In this document: piece after piece, positions 36,583 to 50,800 of the stretch
How positions within the stretch are numbered: the stretch's first letter is position 1
Layout of the letters: every line of letters begins with the position of its first letter
Source of the DNA: Chinchilla lanigera
Lineage: Eukaryota > Chordata > Mammalia > Rodentia > Chinchillidae
Reading direction: 5' to 3'
Length of the DNA stretch: 64,000 nucleotides
Assembly: GCF_000276665.1 (NCBI RefSeq)
Contig: NW_004955472.1
Coordinates: forward strand, 10,653,808-10,717,807
Notes under the pieces: model-generated
What the model saw: only the letters and a program-made list of their open reading frames with translations
Databases searched by the model: none
Told to the model about the DNA's origin: nothing
Made by a program: the position numbers and the translations under genes

Positions 36583-39062
36583 AGTGGCTTCTCTTTTAAA
36601 CAAGAGTTCAAAAATATATTCCAATTATTAGGTGACTATACATCATCTTTATTTACAATTAATGTGTGGTGGATACAAAGGTGTACAAAGTACATTGGTA
36701 ATATCATTTATTTCAAGGGTTTAAGTCAGTCACAGGGTAAGGAGAACACAACCTAGGTGAGTATTTCAGAGAACAATGCATATAATGTAGTGTGGGTGCA
36801 GATAGGTACCTAATCAGAGTACAGAGGACAGGGCTGATGAGTATAGGGTCCAGGTGATGCCCACACAAAGTCTGAAATGACTGAAATTTGTAGAAGTAGA
36901 ACCCTGTATTAACAAGGGGAAGTGAGAGAGCACGAAGCCTTGGGAAACCACTGAAGGTTATGTGTTCTCATGCAGAAAAAGTAGACGGTGCCTGGTCAGC
37001 GTCAGGGAGCCCTGGTATTGACGTCAGGGATTTTGAGTGGAGAATAACACTGTTAAATGTATTCTATAGTGTCTGAACTTCTCACTTGAGTTAAAGCAAT
37101 CATAATTTGTCTTAAAGCATTCAACAAATCCAGTCTAAGTAAAACTTTTGAGACTCCATATGTACTTTCCACTAATACAGCTTTTCAAATTCTGTATCTT
37201 AGAATATCAGTGATAACTGCACTAACTGTAATGCCTTTATAAGCCTTCCTTTTAGATGTGGTTATTTCTTTTAGTTCTAACCCTTTGCTGAAGCTAATCT
37301 TTAATTTCTTATCTGTGCTCTCAGGCCTAAGTTCACTTGGAACCCACTGAAAAAAATGCGCTTCCATGTTGCAGTCTTGACCTTGGATGACATGCATACA
37401 CCCTGATGTGTGTTTGAGATCTGTTCCTGATGAGATTTTCCATTTGGAAGCAGATGAAAGTACATATTTTTCTTTTAGGTGAATTTTAAGGTCTGTGATC
37501 CAAATTTTGCTTTACTCTAGTGAGTTCTTCTGGCAGGTGCAGTGTAGCCAGTGTCTGTGTAGTTGTGATGCTGTCACAAGACCTTTGCTACTCTCTACCA
37601 GAGCTAACTTTTATTTAGTAATAGTATCTTTTATAGATAGACCGTTCAAGGCTTTTTTTTTTTTTTTTAACATGAAAAGCAATTAACTTGGAGTTTAAAT
37701 AGGCACAACTATGACCTTGACCACTCCTTTTAGCTGGAGAGGTTGAAGCTTTAAAAAAAAAATCTAAAGTGACAAGTATCTAATTTTCAAATTTAATGTT
37801 TATACTCCTGGGTCAGTAATTGACAAGTGATAAAAGTTGTTCAGGGGTGATCTTGTCAGTGGGTGACTTTTCAAATGTTCCTATTTTTAAAAAGAAGGAA
37901 TTGCTTTGTTCATTCATGGACCTCACCACTTTAATCTGTTAATGTCCACCGTCACTGATCTTTCTATTGATGAATTAGGAAAATGAGAGCAATTGTGGTT
38001 TTGGACAAAAGCATTTAGGATGGACTTCTGTTCAAAGTAATGTATTGGCTGTTAAACTTTACATGTATGATAAAGTGCCAGTTCTTATTCATAGATGTTC
38101 TCATTCCTTTTAATTCTGTGATTTGATTAACTTTTGTTTTGATATCTCAGTCTTAGTATATGTGTTACTCATCTTTGCATGTGTAATGTATGTGATTAGT
38201 TTTAGCTGTTGCTAAAGAAATAGATTTTTAATTACAAGGAATCTAGTATGTTTCAAACTATTCCATTTTTGAGAACCAGTTATCTTGACAAATTTATTTT
38301 TATCCCTATTTTGTCCAGTCTAATATCACTTGTGAAGTACAATTTTAGGAACCATTGGCTAGAATATTTATTTGCTTATTCTTTCTAACTGCTTCCCATC
38401 TCCTTTGAACTAATGTCAGGATTGCTTGTCTCAGTTTATTATACCGCTCATGGGGTTGTGAGAACTTCCAGAATAAACCCGAGTTTTAAATTGCTATCTT
38501 TGGACTGGAGTGGTGTTCAGTTTTATACTCCCTGTATCATCTTTAAATATTTAAATTGCAGACTCTCTGACTGCCTCCTAAATTAGATCTTTCGCTTAGT
38601 AGTTTTGACATTTCATAACCTTGCTCCCCAGGCATTAAATATTCACCTGTTTAAATGGCACTGAAAATTTAAAATCCAAACCCATATATTAATTTAGTGA
38701 ATCTAGATTGGAAAACAGCTTGCACTTGATGAAGGAAGACACTATTTTGACCCCACCAGGATGCTGAAAGTTCATTGTATTGAAGTGTTTCTAGTACTTT
38801 ATAAGAGTAAACTCTCTTAGGTTTTCTCCAAGGGAATTTAGTCCTGGGAACCACAAACATATTCAAAACTTTGAAACTGAGTATATCCCCTACACAGTTC
38901 TTTAAATGGGTATTAAAACAAGGCACCTGTACAAACTCCAAATCCATTAAAAAAATCAGAATAGGGAAAGGTTACTGGTAGTTATTAGATGTACAGTTTG
39001 GCCTGATAATTGATTTACATCTCCAAAGTGCAAATCTTTATTCCACTGCAAGTCTTTTTCTT

Positions 39063-39144
39063 TCTTTTTTTTTTTTTTTTTTTTTTGGTTTTTCTCCGGT
39101 ACCGGGAACCGAACTCACGACCTTGCGCTTGTCAGGCAGGCGCT
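39063..39144 (-). mobile_element. 5'-truncated ID SINE with 16-bp target duplication
   Basis: Long poly(T), then ctccggtaccgggaaccgaa and gcgcttgtcaggcaggcgct. The first bases of the ID are missing. tgcaagtctttttctt is exactly repeated at 39047-39062 and 39145-39160, so the truncation occurred at insertion. Confidence 0.85.
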
Positions 39145-39694
39145 TGCAAGTCTTTTTCTTACCTTGGTCTAAAACCCTTTCTATTTATAATCCTTTGAGT
39201 TGGAAAAAGAAGTTTTTTCTTTTCTGGAAGAGAGGATGTTGATGACAGGGATGTCCTTGAAAGAGCAGAGGAAAGGAACCTGTGTGAATCCTAAAAAACA
39301 AAGGTGTCAGTGTGGGACCTGGCAAACTAGTCTGGGAGTAGGGGCAGGGTTGGTGTCCTTTCTTGCACTTCCTTGAAGAGGGTAGGGAGTGACATTGCTT
39401 ATTTCTAAGAATTAGTCCATAATAAAACTGATTTTAATTATGATGTGCAATTTCTACAGTTAATTTCAGTTAATGACTAATCTTAGCAAAAGCTATTGTT
39501 AAAGATGCTAATGGAAAGTAAAATAAATTCATACTTTGATTTTTAGTGACATCTATTTCTACTGTCTGTGATCAGTTTCTTTGAGTGTGTGTGCACATTC
39601 ATGTGTATGTGTATTTCCACACTTAGAAGAAGTAAACTGCCAAGGTAGTTACCATAGTGTGGTACCTTTGACAGAAAACTGGACCTAGGAGGCA

Positions 39695-39880
39695 ACGGAT
39701 AATGGAGCCAGGAGATCAGAGTCTGAATCCAGAATTCAACTCTACTTATATATAACCTTAGGGATGTGATTTACCTTATCTTTGCCTGTTTTCCTAGCCA
39801 TAAATTGTTTCATGTACATATATCCACCGCCAGGGCTGTTATAAGGGATAGTGTTTTATAAATGGCAAAGCCTCACAGCA
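39695..39880 (+). mobile_element. MIR
   Basis: ggagatcagagtctgaatcc, cttagggatgtgatttacct and atagtgttttataaatggca resemble a near full-length MIR. Confidence 0.5.
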
Positions 39881-40100
39881 CAAATGTAAGTTCAGTCTTA
39901 AACAGATTTTGTTTACCGTCATGAGTTTATATTCCATCTGGTCATCTCTCTTGGTCACCGATGAGTAAATCATTCTGAATACTGCAATGGATTCACGTTA
40001 CTCTTAAGCTATTAATGGTTTGGGTACTTACTTACACATTTAGAAGCATGTAGAGGCAAATAGTATTTGTAATGCTGTCTCCTAAATTTTTAGACTGTGC

Positions 40101-40477
40101 TGTGGCTTATCTAGATGTCCTCTAAGAGCCTCATGTTCTTATCGGTGGAGCCTTGGGAACATAATTAGATTATAGGGGTTTGTAGGTGACTTGCTGTTAG
40201 GAGGTAGGATTTGGTCATAAGTGGCAGGTCTTTGGGGCATGGCCTGGAAGGGCTTATCGCCTGCCTGGTGCTTCCTTTGACACCATCTCTGCTTCCTGGA
40301 TGCCATGGTATTAGCAACCATGCCCCTCTGCTATGTCTCCCTACTTCAGAGCCACCAGACCGTAGACTGACGCTTCTACAAACTGAGCCAATATAAATCT
40401 TTCCTCCTTTATGTTATGGATTTTACGTTACAGGTTTTGGGTCATGTGTCTCAACAATGAGGAAAGTGACTAAGACA
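40101..40477 (+). mobile_element. MaLR-like solo LTR
   Basis: The copy begins tgtggcttatctagatgtcc and ends aagtgactaagaca. It shares the cctggaagggcttatc, tgcttcctggatgccat and accgtagactgacgcttct blocks with the other copies. It is diverged and no target duplication is visible. Confidence 0.6.
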
Positions 40478-41385
40478 ATAGTGATTAGAAATTATTTTAT
40501 TATCCCTAACAGCCATATAAAGGAATGAGGTATAATAGGGTTTAGAAATTTTTGTCTCAAATTCTCAGTGTCCATAATGAATTGAAGCTGGTTTTGAGCC
40601 CGAGTGTACTGACTGGAGAGCTATCATCTTAACCACTGTTACACAGCCGCATGCTGGGCTTGAGCCCATGTATAGAGGCTGTCTGCCAGCCCCTGCTGCT
40701 TGTTTCGCAGACACTGAAAGTTACCTTCCTTGGAGAATGCATCGATGGTTGTCCTGTGTCCTTCTTTCTGTAGTCATGGAAAGTGACTCTTCACATTGGG
40801 GACACTTGCATCACATGATCTGCAGCAGAGGGACAACTGACTTACTGATATTGCCCTGCCAAAGAAAGCAAGCCATGGAGGGTCGGATATGGGTGTGCAT
40901 CCCAAGTGGTGGGGTTTTTAGCTCTTTAAATAATTAAGAATTGTAGATGAGAAAAGAAACTGGGTATTCATTCCTTCAGATCATTGAATCTTTATATAAT
41001 TCAGTGGCTCTATGGCTTAATAGTTGTTGCAGTCCAAAATCCAGTCTCATTTACATTATTTTGGTCATGTGAGATTTTCCTTTATTTTTTCTTTTGTACC
41101 TGTAGTTCCCAGTCTGCACAATTCTTCAGTGCCTATAGACAGAGAAAAAGAGTTGTATAAGAGTAGTTACTTGTGTTCTTTACTGTTAGCCCAAATTTCT
41201 TCTTTCTGTGAGACAGGACAGTGCCAGTATGATTCCATGTGTAGCAACAAACTGCATTTTCACTTTCTAATAAACTAGTTGAATACAGGGTTGGAGGATC
41301 AAATATAAACACTGGTAAGGCAGCAGTGAAAGTTAGTAACACCTCTATAAAGTAGTGCACAACTTAGCTTCTTCTGGAAAATTAC

Positions 41386-41438
41386 AATAATGTGGTAGCA
41401 GAGTTGTGGCGAAGTTAAAATAATGTGGTAGCAGAGTT
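41386..41438 (+). repeat. 20-bp direct repeat, 33-bp period
   Basis: aataatgtggtagcagagtt occurs exactly at 41386-41405 and again at 41419-41438. Confidence 0.9.
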
Positions 41439-42499
41439 TCCTCTATATTAGTGTTGGTTGAAAAAGATTCTTTATGGATGATAAACTAAAGGTGAATACT
41501 AATGGATAAACAGAACAGGCAGAAGTAATCACATCACAGTACCCTAGCAGATCAGTTCTAGAGTTAGACTCATTAGAGTTCTTACAAATCACATGGAAAA
41601 TGGGCTGTATTATAGAATTTCTGTTCTTTAATTGCCTAGTCCAAAGAGCTCACAGTTAAGAAAGATAGTGTATGAGTAGCTCATGAGATTCACAGCTGTC
41701 TAAATATTGGCTGGGATAGGTTATAGGCAAAAAGCGTCACTGATTACAATTTGATCTAGAGATCTAGATGACTTGATGAACTGTTCCTTAAATGCTGTAG
41801 TCTAACAAGCTATTGTGTACCTTCAGAAGCAGCAAGGTATTGGGTAGGCTTTACTGATCAAATATTTTAGCATCTTTCACATGCTGGACTTCGACTAGAT
41901 GACTGGGAGATATGAATAGTACTGATTATAAACAAATATATACTTACTGTCTTTGATCTTTGCAGAATTTTGGTACTATAGTTTAAAGATAGGAAACTTT
42001 TGAGAATTCTAGATAAGAAGAAAATGGATAAAGGAGAATGGGGGTATACTTATGTATATAAACTTTGGGGAATTTGTGAGAGAAAGTTATTTTGGCATAA
42101 ACTAAAAGGGCACACTTAGCTCATAGAGGGTGAATATTTAGAAATTTGACACCACCTGTGCTAGAGATGGGAAAGGCTGGAAAACAGATCATAACAGTGT
42201 GTCCAGTGAATTTAGCTTAAGCCTAGAATGATTGTTCTCCAGGGTTGGCTCTGCTGAGGACAACGTATTGTTCTGGTCCTGTGCTGTATGCACAGCTGGT
42301 CTTTCTGAGAATTTAAAAACCCTCCAGAAGCAAATGCTCTTTCCTCTCCACTCAGAAGAATGGCACTTCTCATTGTCTAGTTTCCCCAGAAATGAGTGAA
42401 GCATTTAATACCAGATTTGATTGGTATCATATGTGTTAAATGCTCCTTATGAAAAAGTTATTTAGATAGTCTTCCAGTTTTCTGAGAGGAAGGGATTGA

Positions 42500-42694
<195 letters not shown>

Positions 42695-44024
42695 TAAACA
42701 GTGGTTCTAGACAGTCTTTTGCACACTTTGACTGGAACATTGCGAAATATCCTGTCTTCCCATAAAGCAGTTTTGCCTCTCTAACACATCAAAGGTATGT
42801 GTGGGCCAGAAAATGCAATTTTCTGCTGAAATTGTTCATAAATATGCATGGACAAAAATAGATTGTGGAGTGTAGTGAGTGAGCCTGAGTCATTTCCACC
42901 CTGAAGGTGCAGGTTTGAAGCCTGTTTCATGGCTTGTAATAAATTTATAGATGTAATAATCTTCAGTTTGAAGCTATGTGAAAAAACCCCATCTTCCTTA
43001 TAAAGTAGTAATAAACAATCTTATTTTTGTGAAAAGCAAAATTTAATGTAGCAGTGTGCAGCTAGTTCTTTAAGAGAGGATTACACCACATCCCACTGGT
43101 ATTTGCTGCTGAAGTTGTTTTCCAGGTCTATGCTGTGCATAGGAATATGTCAAAGTACAAAATGTTGAAAATGTTGAAAACTTATTTTATACCTAACATA
43201 ACTTTCAAGCAAATTAAAACAAAAAGAATATAGTATTTATTGAAATATTTTTTTGTGTGGGAGCACTTCTGCCAAAGCTTTTAGTTAAAGAGAAGCTGGT
43301 GATACAGATTCAGCTATGGATTTTTAAAACAAGATACAGATACATTTTTCTGTTACAAAAATGATACTTTTAGAAACATTTTAAAAATAGAAAAATGGGG
43401 TAAGGTGGTAGGAAAATCACCTGTAGAGCCATATTCCAAAGTAGCTACATTAAGATCATATAGATTGTAATGTGTGAATTTTTTTAAAGTGAAAAGAACA
43501 GATTGACCCTAGAATAAGATTAGAGTAAGTTTTTAATTTTCAAATGTAGATTAATTCAGTTGATCTGAATTTGATCAGTTTCCCCTGTGTGCTATTGATT
43601 AACTTCATAGAAAGTATCACCCTTAGAATTCTAGGAAGAGAGAGATCTACCACTATATACATGCCTGAAAGAAATGGCTTACAGATTTTGCTGTCATAAA
43701 AAAATTCAAGTGAGAGTATATAAAATATGGTTTTAGCTACATTAATTATTTCACAGTCTTTATGCATCTGTCACACTGTTTTATATCACACAGATAAGAT
43801 TAAATAGAAATTCAGGCACAACAATCTAGATAAAATTTGTTCAAAGTAACAAAAATGCACTTTATTGATATAATTCAACTTGTTAAATCCATTCATTCTT
43901 AGTGAGAACTTGGAAAATCGAGAGTAAACTTCATCTGTGATATAGAAAGGCCATCTCATCCCTTAACTGGCAGTCTGTCCTGAGCATGTGGGCTCTCAGG
44001 TGGACGTAGCTCACCACCTTGTGG

Positions 44025-44185
44025 TGTAGTCAGTGATTCTCAAGTATGGCTTAGCATCCTTTTGGAATCTTGCCAGCCTTGCAGATTCTTGGACCCCACC
44101 CAAAACCTGAACAATAAAATTCTAAGGGGAGGTATTTTTTACTTTTAGGTTATTCTGATGCACTCTCAAGTTTTAGGACTACTCT
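44025..44185 (+). mobile_element. MER5A-like hAT relic
   Basis: cagtgattctcaagtatggc, then accccacccaaaacctgaa and ctaaggggaggtattt, follow the order of MER5A. The copy is strongly diverged. Confidence 0.5.
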
Positions 44186-45036
44186 TTTAGATGACTGTCT
44201 GTGTAGAGGCCATTTCATTGCAAATTGAACGCTTCCCTAATGGAACAACTAAGTACGAGGTCTTATTCATTCTTAAGAGGAGCTCATAGATGAATGAGTA
44301 GATATACTCCCTATCATTTCATCTTTGTACTTGTTGCTTTCAAGGAAGGCTTATTCTTTTACCTGAAATTGAAACGCTGCAATATTGTTTATTCATTTAT
44401 CAGGTGGTAATGTGCAGTGGTTATAGCTTAAATACAAAAGGTAAAGTAACTGGCTATCTGAGATTAAGCACATATGGAAAAATGCTTTATATACCTCAGA
44501 AAAATCTGAGCCATTGACCTTTTACAATATCAGTTGTTAGGCAAGTAGACCTTTCTTTTTAAAGTTCATCTAAATCATGATCTAGTGCCTTTTCTGAGTA
44601 ACTCCTCTTTTTCATCATTGAAATGGTCTAAATCATCTATATTTTTCTACCTACTAGTCTCCTGTTGATACTTTTAATACCTGTTTGCTTGGCAAGGAAG
44701 CATCTCCTGGCAACTGCTTATCTCATGGTGACCAGCTTTGGCCATGCTACACTTAGCTTAATTAAGTAGAATGAACTGAGTTTTCTGCTGCCTTTTCTCG
44801 TAAGCTAGAAAAAGTTTTGGCCGTCCCTATGCTTTGCTATGCTTGTCTTTTAAAGTGGGGAGAATGTGAACATGGAATGGCCTTCTACACTTACGAACAG
44901 TGCTGCAGAGTACAGAAAGCTTTGATGCTGTACTTATTTACTTATTTTTAAAATCTAGGTCTTCTTTTGCTTCTTTATCTTCATATAATACTCTTTAATA
45001 TATATAAAGTATAGCTTGTTAACAGCCTAGAATCAG

Positions 45037-45090
45037 AAAAAACTCTGCAGGCAGTCTTTCTTCAAAAAACTCTTTAGGCAGTCTTTCTTC
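45037..45090 (+). repeat. 27-bp tandem duplication
   Basis: Two adjacent copies (45037-45063 and 45064-45090) share aaaaaactct, aggcagtctttcttc and differ at two bases. Confidence 0.9.
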
Positions 45091-45560
45091 AAAGACCTAT
45101 ATATTAAGACCATATAGTAAGTTGTATGTATTATTTAAAATTTTAGCTGCAGTATATCTTTCTACCACAGTGCATCTTTTAAAAACCATTTTAAGCAAAT
45201 CTGTTTCTGTTCTTACTATAAGAGGAAGAGCTACTGTGCCCCTCATTTCTGAGATGCTTGTCCAATAGCACAATTTGAAAAATGGAATTCAGGCGTTCTT
45301 TTGGCATTGTTAAAGAGTGTGTGGGAGGGGAGAGAAAGGAAATAGGGAGAAAACACGGACATAGAGTTGTGCTTTCTTGGCTTATTGGATAGCATGTGGT
45401 AATGAGTAGCCAAATTGTATAGGTGATTGATTTCATGCATTTAAAAATGCAAAATTGTGATTATAGACTGGAATGCTAAGGTAAAACTTTCCTCCTGACA
45501 TGATTTTTATGGCAAATGCTATATGTGGGTGAAAAGATGTTCTTGAGAAGGAAAAATTAA

Positions 45561-45860
<300 letters not shown>

Positions 45861-46404
45861 TAAGTCTGGTCTAGTTCTTGTGCCCAGCTACTAAACTGAA
45901 AGAGAATGCTCAGGTTTACTGCCAGTACTTTTATTGACAGGGTCTCTGGCTTGTTTTTCTCATTATTGTTGTTGTCTTTCTTTTTTAATGGGCACAGAGC
46001 AAAACACATACTTGGGGAATAGTGTCATTTGCTCTTAATGAAGGTAGGGGCAAAAGGACATTACAAGGTGGTTCTCCAGCAGGGCTGGTTTTGCTTCTAG
46101 GGGACACTTGGCAGTGTCTGAAGACATTCATGTTGGCATAATTTAGGTTGAGATGCTACTAGCATCTAGTGGATAGAGGCTAGGGATGCTATGAAACACC
46201 CTGCAATGTACAGGATAGCCAGCAAAGCAAATTATCTGGCTCGAAATATTGGTTGAGAAATTCTAATGCACAAATTTCTAGGTTTAATGAACTGTTTCCA
46301 GAAGTTTTGGCTCCCCATTCTAATAATTTTTTTCTCAATAAGATTTTTTTGTGTGTGTGTATGTATGTGTATATCAAGTTTTATGGCAAGTTCTTTCATT
46401 TAAT

Positions 46405-46470
46405 TTATATATATTTATATATAGATATACACACACACACACACACACATACGTACATACACATACCATT
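46405..46470 (+). repeat. (TA)n(CA)n microsatellite
   Basis: atatatttatatatagatat passes into (AC)n and then acatacgtacatacacatac. Confidence 0.85.
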
Positions 46471-47715
46471 AAATATATACGACCTTTGTGAGTACAGCGA
46501 GTTTCTACAAATGGATTCCACCCTTCCTTTTTTCTTTTAGCTTAGTGGTTGGCAAACATTCTCTGTAAGGGATCATACAGTAATAAGTGCTTTAAGTTTT
46601 ATGGATGATGGTGTGTGCATCTGTCTTTTAGCAATTTTTTTAAAAATGTAAGAGCCGTTTTTAGCTTTTGGGCCATACCGCAACTGGTGGCATCCTTGAT
46701 TTGGCCTGTGTATGCTAATTGAGTGACCGCTGCATGGTTCATAGAATGATCATGACATTAGCACAAGGAACACGGTATTATTTCTAAAAATTTTGGTGTA
46801 ATTTTATTTCTATTTCCATAAAAGATAAGCAATTGCACATATGAATCATCTTCTTTTATAATGACCTGAGTGATCCCAAGTCCTAGAAATAAGCATTAAC
46901 ATTCACCAAACAGTGTATTACAAATACTTTTTTGAATATATACTGGTGGAAGAGTGGATACCCAGACACATAAATAAGTGCATAAGTAGATAATTGATAG
47001 ACATATAATTTTACAAAGATAATCCTTCATGTTTTTTTAAAGATATTACACTTGTCCTATATCAATAAGACAAATTGAGAAATTGAATTTAAATTAAATG
47101 TTTCTTTATAACAAAAACATTAATATAAAAAATTCCTCCTACACAAGTTTTTTAAGAATTTTAAAAAGCATGTGGAAAGTTGGGGTGATTTTAAAATAAG
47201 ATTTATTTTAACTTTAGAGATACTATCATTTATGTACTTTTGACACTCTATGTCATTGACAAGTATAAATATTCTCTAACTTTTCAAGTTTTAGTCTAAT
47301 CTTGGGGTAACAACCAAATCAGGAGTCATACAAAACACCCCTAACCAGCAAGTGAGAAGAGTAGTGACTTTAGTAAGTTAAGCAGAACTCTAATAAGAGT
47401 TTTTGGTTTCATAAACAAATCATTCAGTTTTTTCAAGACATTTTAAAATGTCTTTTGTGACCAGATGGTACACTGCAGCCATAATGTCATCTAGCCCCCA
47501 CACTCATTTTTCTTTTTATTATAAGTGTATATCAATTTTCTTTCTTGCTGAGGTGGAACAATTATTGAGATTATGATCGTGAATTTAACCTATTAAGATG
47601 GAAGAATTCTGTTTTCTAGCTTAAATCACATGCACCTTTTTCATTGGATAATTAAAGTGCTAAAGAGAGTGGGCATAAATCATTCAAAATGTGTCCTGTA
47701 AAAAATACTCAAGTG

Positions 47716-47812
47716 GACTGGGGATGGAGCTCAGTGATAGAGTTCTTGCCTTAGGTTGCATAAAGCCTTGGGTTTGATTCCCAGCATCATCGAAAAAAAA
47801 CCCAACAACAAC
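47716..47812 (+). mobile_element. ID-like SINE with 15-bp target duplication
   Basis: gactggggatggagctcagt, ccttgggtttgattcccagc and an A-rich tail. aaaaatactcaagtg is repeated exactly at 47701-47715 and 47813-47827. The body differs from the other ID copies, closer to a generic tRNA-derived ID form. Confidence 0.8.
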
Positions 47813-50800
47813 AAAAATACTCAAGTGTTTTACCTGTGATACAAAAAAGAAACTTGTCATAAATACCATGTTGAATTTCTACTTAAGTTGCCTTTTGCCC
47901 TGAGAAAAGAGATGGTACATTTGAACAGTGTAACTGTGTCACCAGTGATGAGATTTGCTGCTGTAACTGTGTGTAAAGCAATTCTTGGTGAAGTAGAAAT
48001 GCTGTCACCATGAACTTGGTGGACAGTAGTAGCAGTTGGATGAGAGGAGAGATCCATGGGCTGCTTAATACTTGCCATTATAGAGAAAGAAGCCTTATGT
48101 TGTTTCTAGCTTACTCTGTAGGTTTCTTGTGGTACTACTATCTGTCTGTCTGCCTGCCTGTCTTTTTTTCATTCCACCAAAAACTGTGTGCACACTTTAG
48201 GAAAGGAAAAACTTTTATAAATATTTTAATACTAAGTATATTGAGACATCATGAGATTCACATGTTACCTTTGGCCTCTGCTACTACAAGAGGTGCTCAA
48301 AGCAGAGGCCAGTAGCTTCCAGACTATTGATACAGTGAACTGCCGGTTGGGTAAGTGTGGTCATTGAGACTGCTGCACATGCATTTTCAGTTTCTTCTCT
48401 AAGGGCCAGCAGTGTAGCGGGTTTTCTATGATAATACAACATCCTTTAGGGTCTCTCATATGAGGGTAACACCATCTGTTGAAAAAACATCGTACTGCTT
48501 TTCTTGCACTGAAGTGTGTATACATTTTTTTGGCAGATCCTGTATATAGGACAGACAAGCTTGAGGTAATTTTGTGTTTCCTAACCGGCCTGTCAAGTTA
48601 ACTTCAGTTTGCTGTTAGCAGAAAATTGTTAGTTTAAATTCTTAGTAATTTTTTTCCAATTTAGGTTGCATTTTTGTTTTATGGTGGTTATTATGTAAAG
48701 CAATGTTCTTCGAATCAGGATTGAATTTTGATGAAGATCCAACTAGGGGACTCCAAAGACAGAATTCAGGCAAGTGCCTGACTGTAAAAATGTCAGGGCT
48801 TGTGGGTGACTCCTGCTGCATGGGCGATGGCTGCAGTACCATCTCTCAGTCCATTAGCTCCTCTCCTCGGAGGCCGTGTGCTGTTTATTTTTGGTGGGAT
48901 AAAGCTTTCAGAGGAGGTTCCGATGGCTAAACATCTTTTTATCATCTGCCCATTGTGTGTTCTTTATCTTTTTAGGAGCTTTGTTAGTAAGTAAAAAACT
49001 TGGAAATTTTTCCGTGACTCCTAGAGAAATTTTGAAAGATGAAAATTGTGGAGTCCGTTGCGAGGGAAACCTGGATATAGATAATGGGGTGACTGTTTTC
49101 TCCCTCAGCCTCCAGACAGCCGTGCATGAACTAGGCAGCATGCACAGTACAGGTGTTTGATCTAGACTGGGTGTTGGAAATCTGATTTCGTTATTCCCGA
49201 AGTTCACGTTTAACCTGCTGTGTGCTTGGTGCTTTTCTGTAAATATTTTTAACTTGGCTGTCATTACCTTGAATAAAGATGGAACTGCCTTTCGATTTAC
49301 AAACACCCTTAAATTAAAGATGAATATTTTACTTTTCTTTTTTTTCTGTACTTCAGGTCTGTTCTTCCTGTTCAAATATCTCATCCCTAGTATTTGTATT
49401 TTAATGCTCTTAGCTTTGAGCTTGTCATTTTCCAGCAAGCATTTAGAAAATTCTTATGATTTTTATGTTGTCATAATACCTTGGGAGTTCAGATCAGAGA
49501 ATATAAGTTTTAAGCATTATAATAACAGTGAAGAAACAATTTTGGTATTTTTGAAGTGTACCATATCTTCTAAGGTTAAAAAATAAAATTCATGTGATAA
49601 AAATTAAGTTTAAAAGTGAACTTTTGAGGTTTATGGCTCACGCAACCCATGTCAGTAATCAGATAATTATTTTAACATGAGCACTGTTGATCTGATAATT
49701 CTTAATTGACTCTAGTTTTCAAAATAAGAGAAGCCTTTATTATTTGGGTGGATAGTGTAATTCAGGGCAATTTAGGGTGTTCTTGGGATATGATATTTGG
49801 GTTAGACTTTATGCCGTACACGTTCGTGTTCTTTTGGATCGCGTGATCTGGTCTCATGGCCTGCGTGCCTGCTTTCATGTGCCTTCATGCGTTTTTAAAG
49901 GGCTGTCAAGTCAGCAGCTGAGTTGCATTTAAGGTGCGTTGATGGTTGTCTTACCACAGTTTTCTTTCAGAATAAACTGATGTCAAGCTTCTCTAGTAAT
50001 TTTCCTCATTCTTAGAAGACAGATGATGTTGTCTAATTGGTAAGAGGGAAGTTGATCTTGTTTTAGTTAACTTCAAGTGTTGGTCCGTGGCTTGGAGAGG
50101 TTTTGATAATTATTTGTAGGATTTAGTTTTATTTTATTACTCATTAGCAAACTTTCCACATATTTTTACTTCTGACTTTAATTTCTCATTTCCCCTATAC
50201 TTGAGTGTGCTCCACCATAGTCAGTTAAGCTTTTTGAAAATTAGGCAAGTAACTTGCTTTTATTCTCTATTTATAAACATATAGCTTTAGAATAGGGGTG
50301 CTTTACTTAATATATGGTTTTATTCAAAAGATTGCCTGGTAATCATCTGAGGTTGATAGAAATATTTTGTACAGTAGCTCCACTGTGTACTTTTTATAAT
50401 TTATACATGGGTATGAGCTATACTCTGTACAAACTAATCAAACACAGAAAATGAGATGGGATAAAGGTATACAATATATCAAATATATTCCTAATTATTA
50501 ATCTAATATTTTGTGAATAATGTACCTTTAAAGCAAGATACTTAATATGTTGATAATTTTGAATTTCCTGACTTCACGTGAGACTCATTGGATTACCCTG
50601 GGCCTAACCTCATGTGGTGGCTCATACCTGGGAGTAAGAGAAATGATCGCCTTTTTCTTTTCTTGAATGTTCTTTACTGTCATCCTCAACTTGATTGTTC
50701 CCCCCACCATAGGAATCCTTTTAAAGCTACTTTTTTAAAAAGTGAAGATTATTTTAATTAAAGCTACATTATACAGTTTAATCTTGCAAATCCTCTTAAC

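Noticed and set aside
48908..49438. 176-codon minus-strand frame as a protein gene
   Set aside because: No recognisable domain, and it is antisense within an ELAVL2 intron; kept only as part of the island finding.
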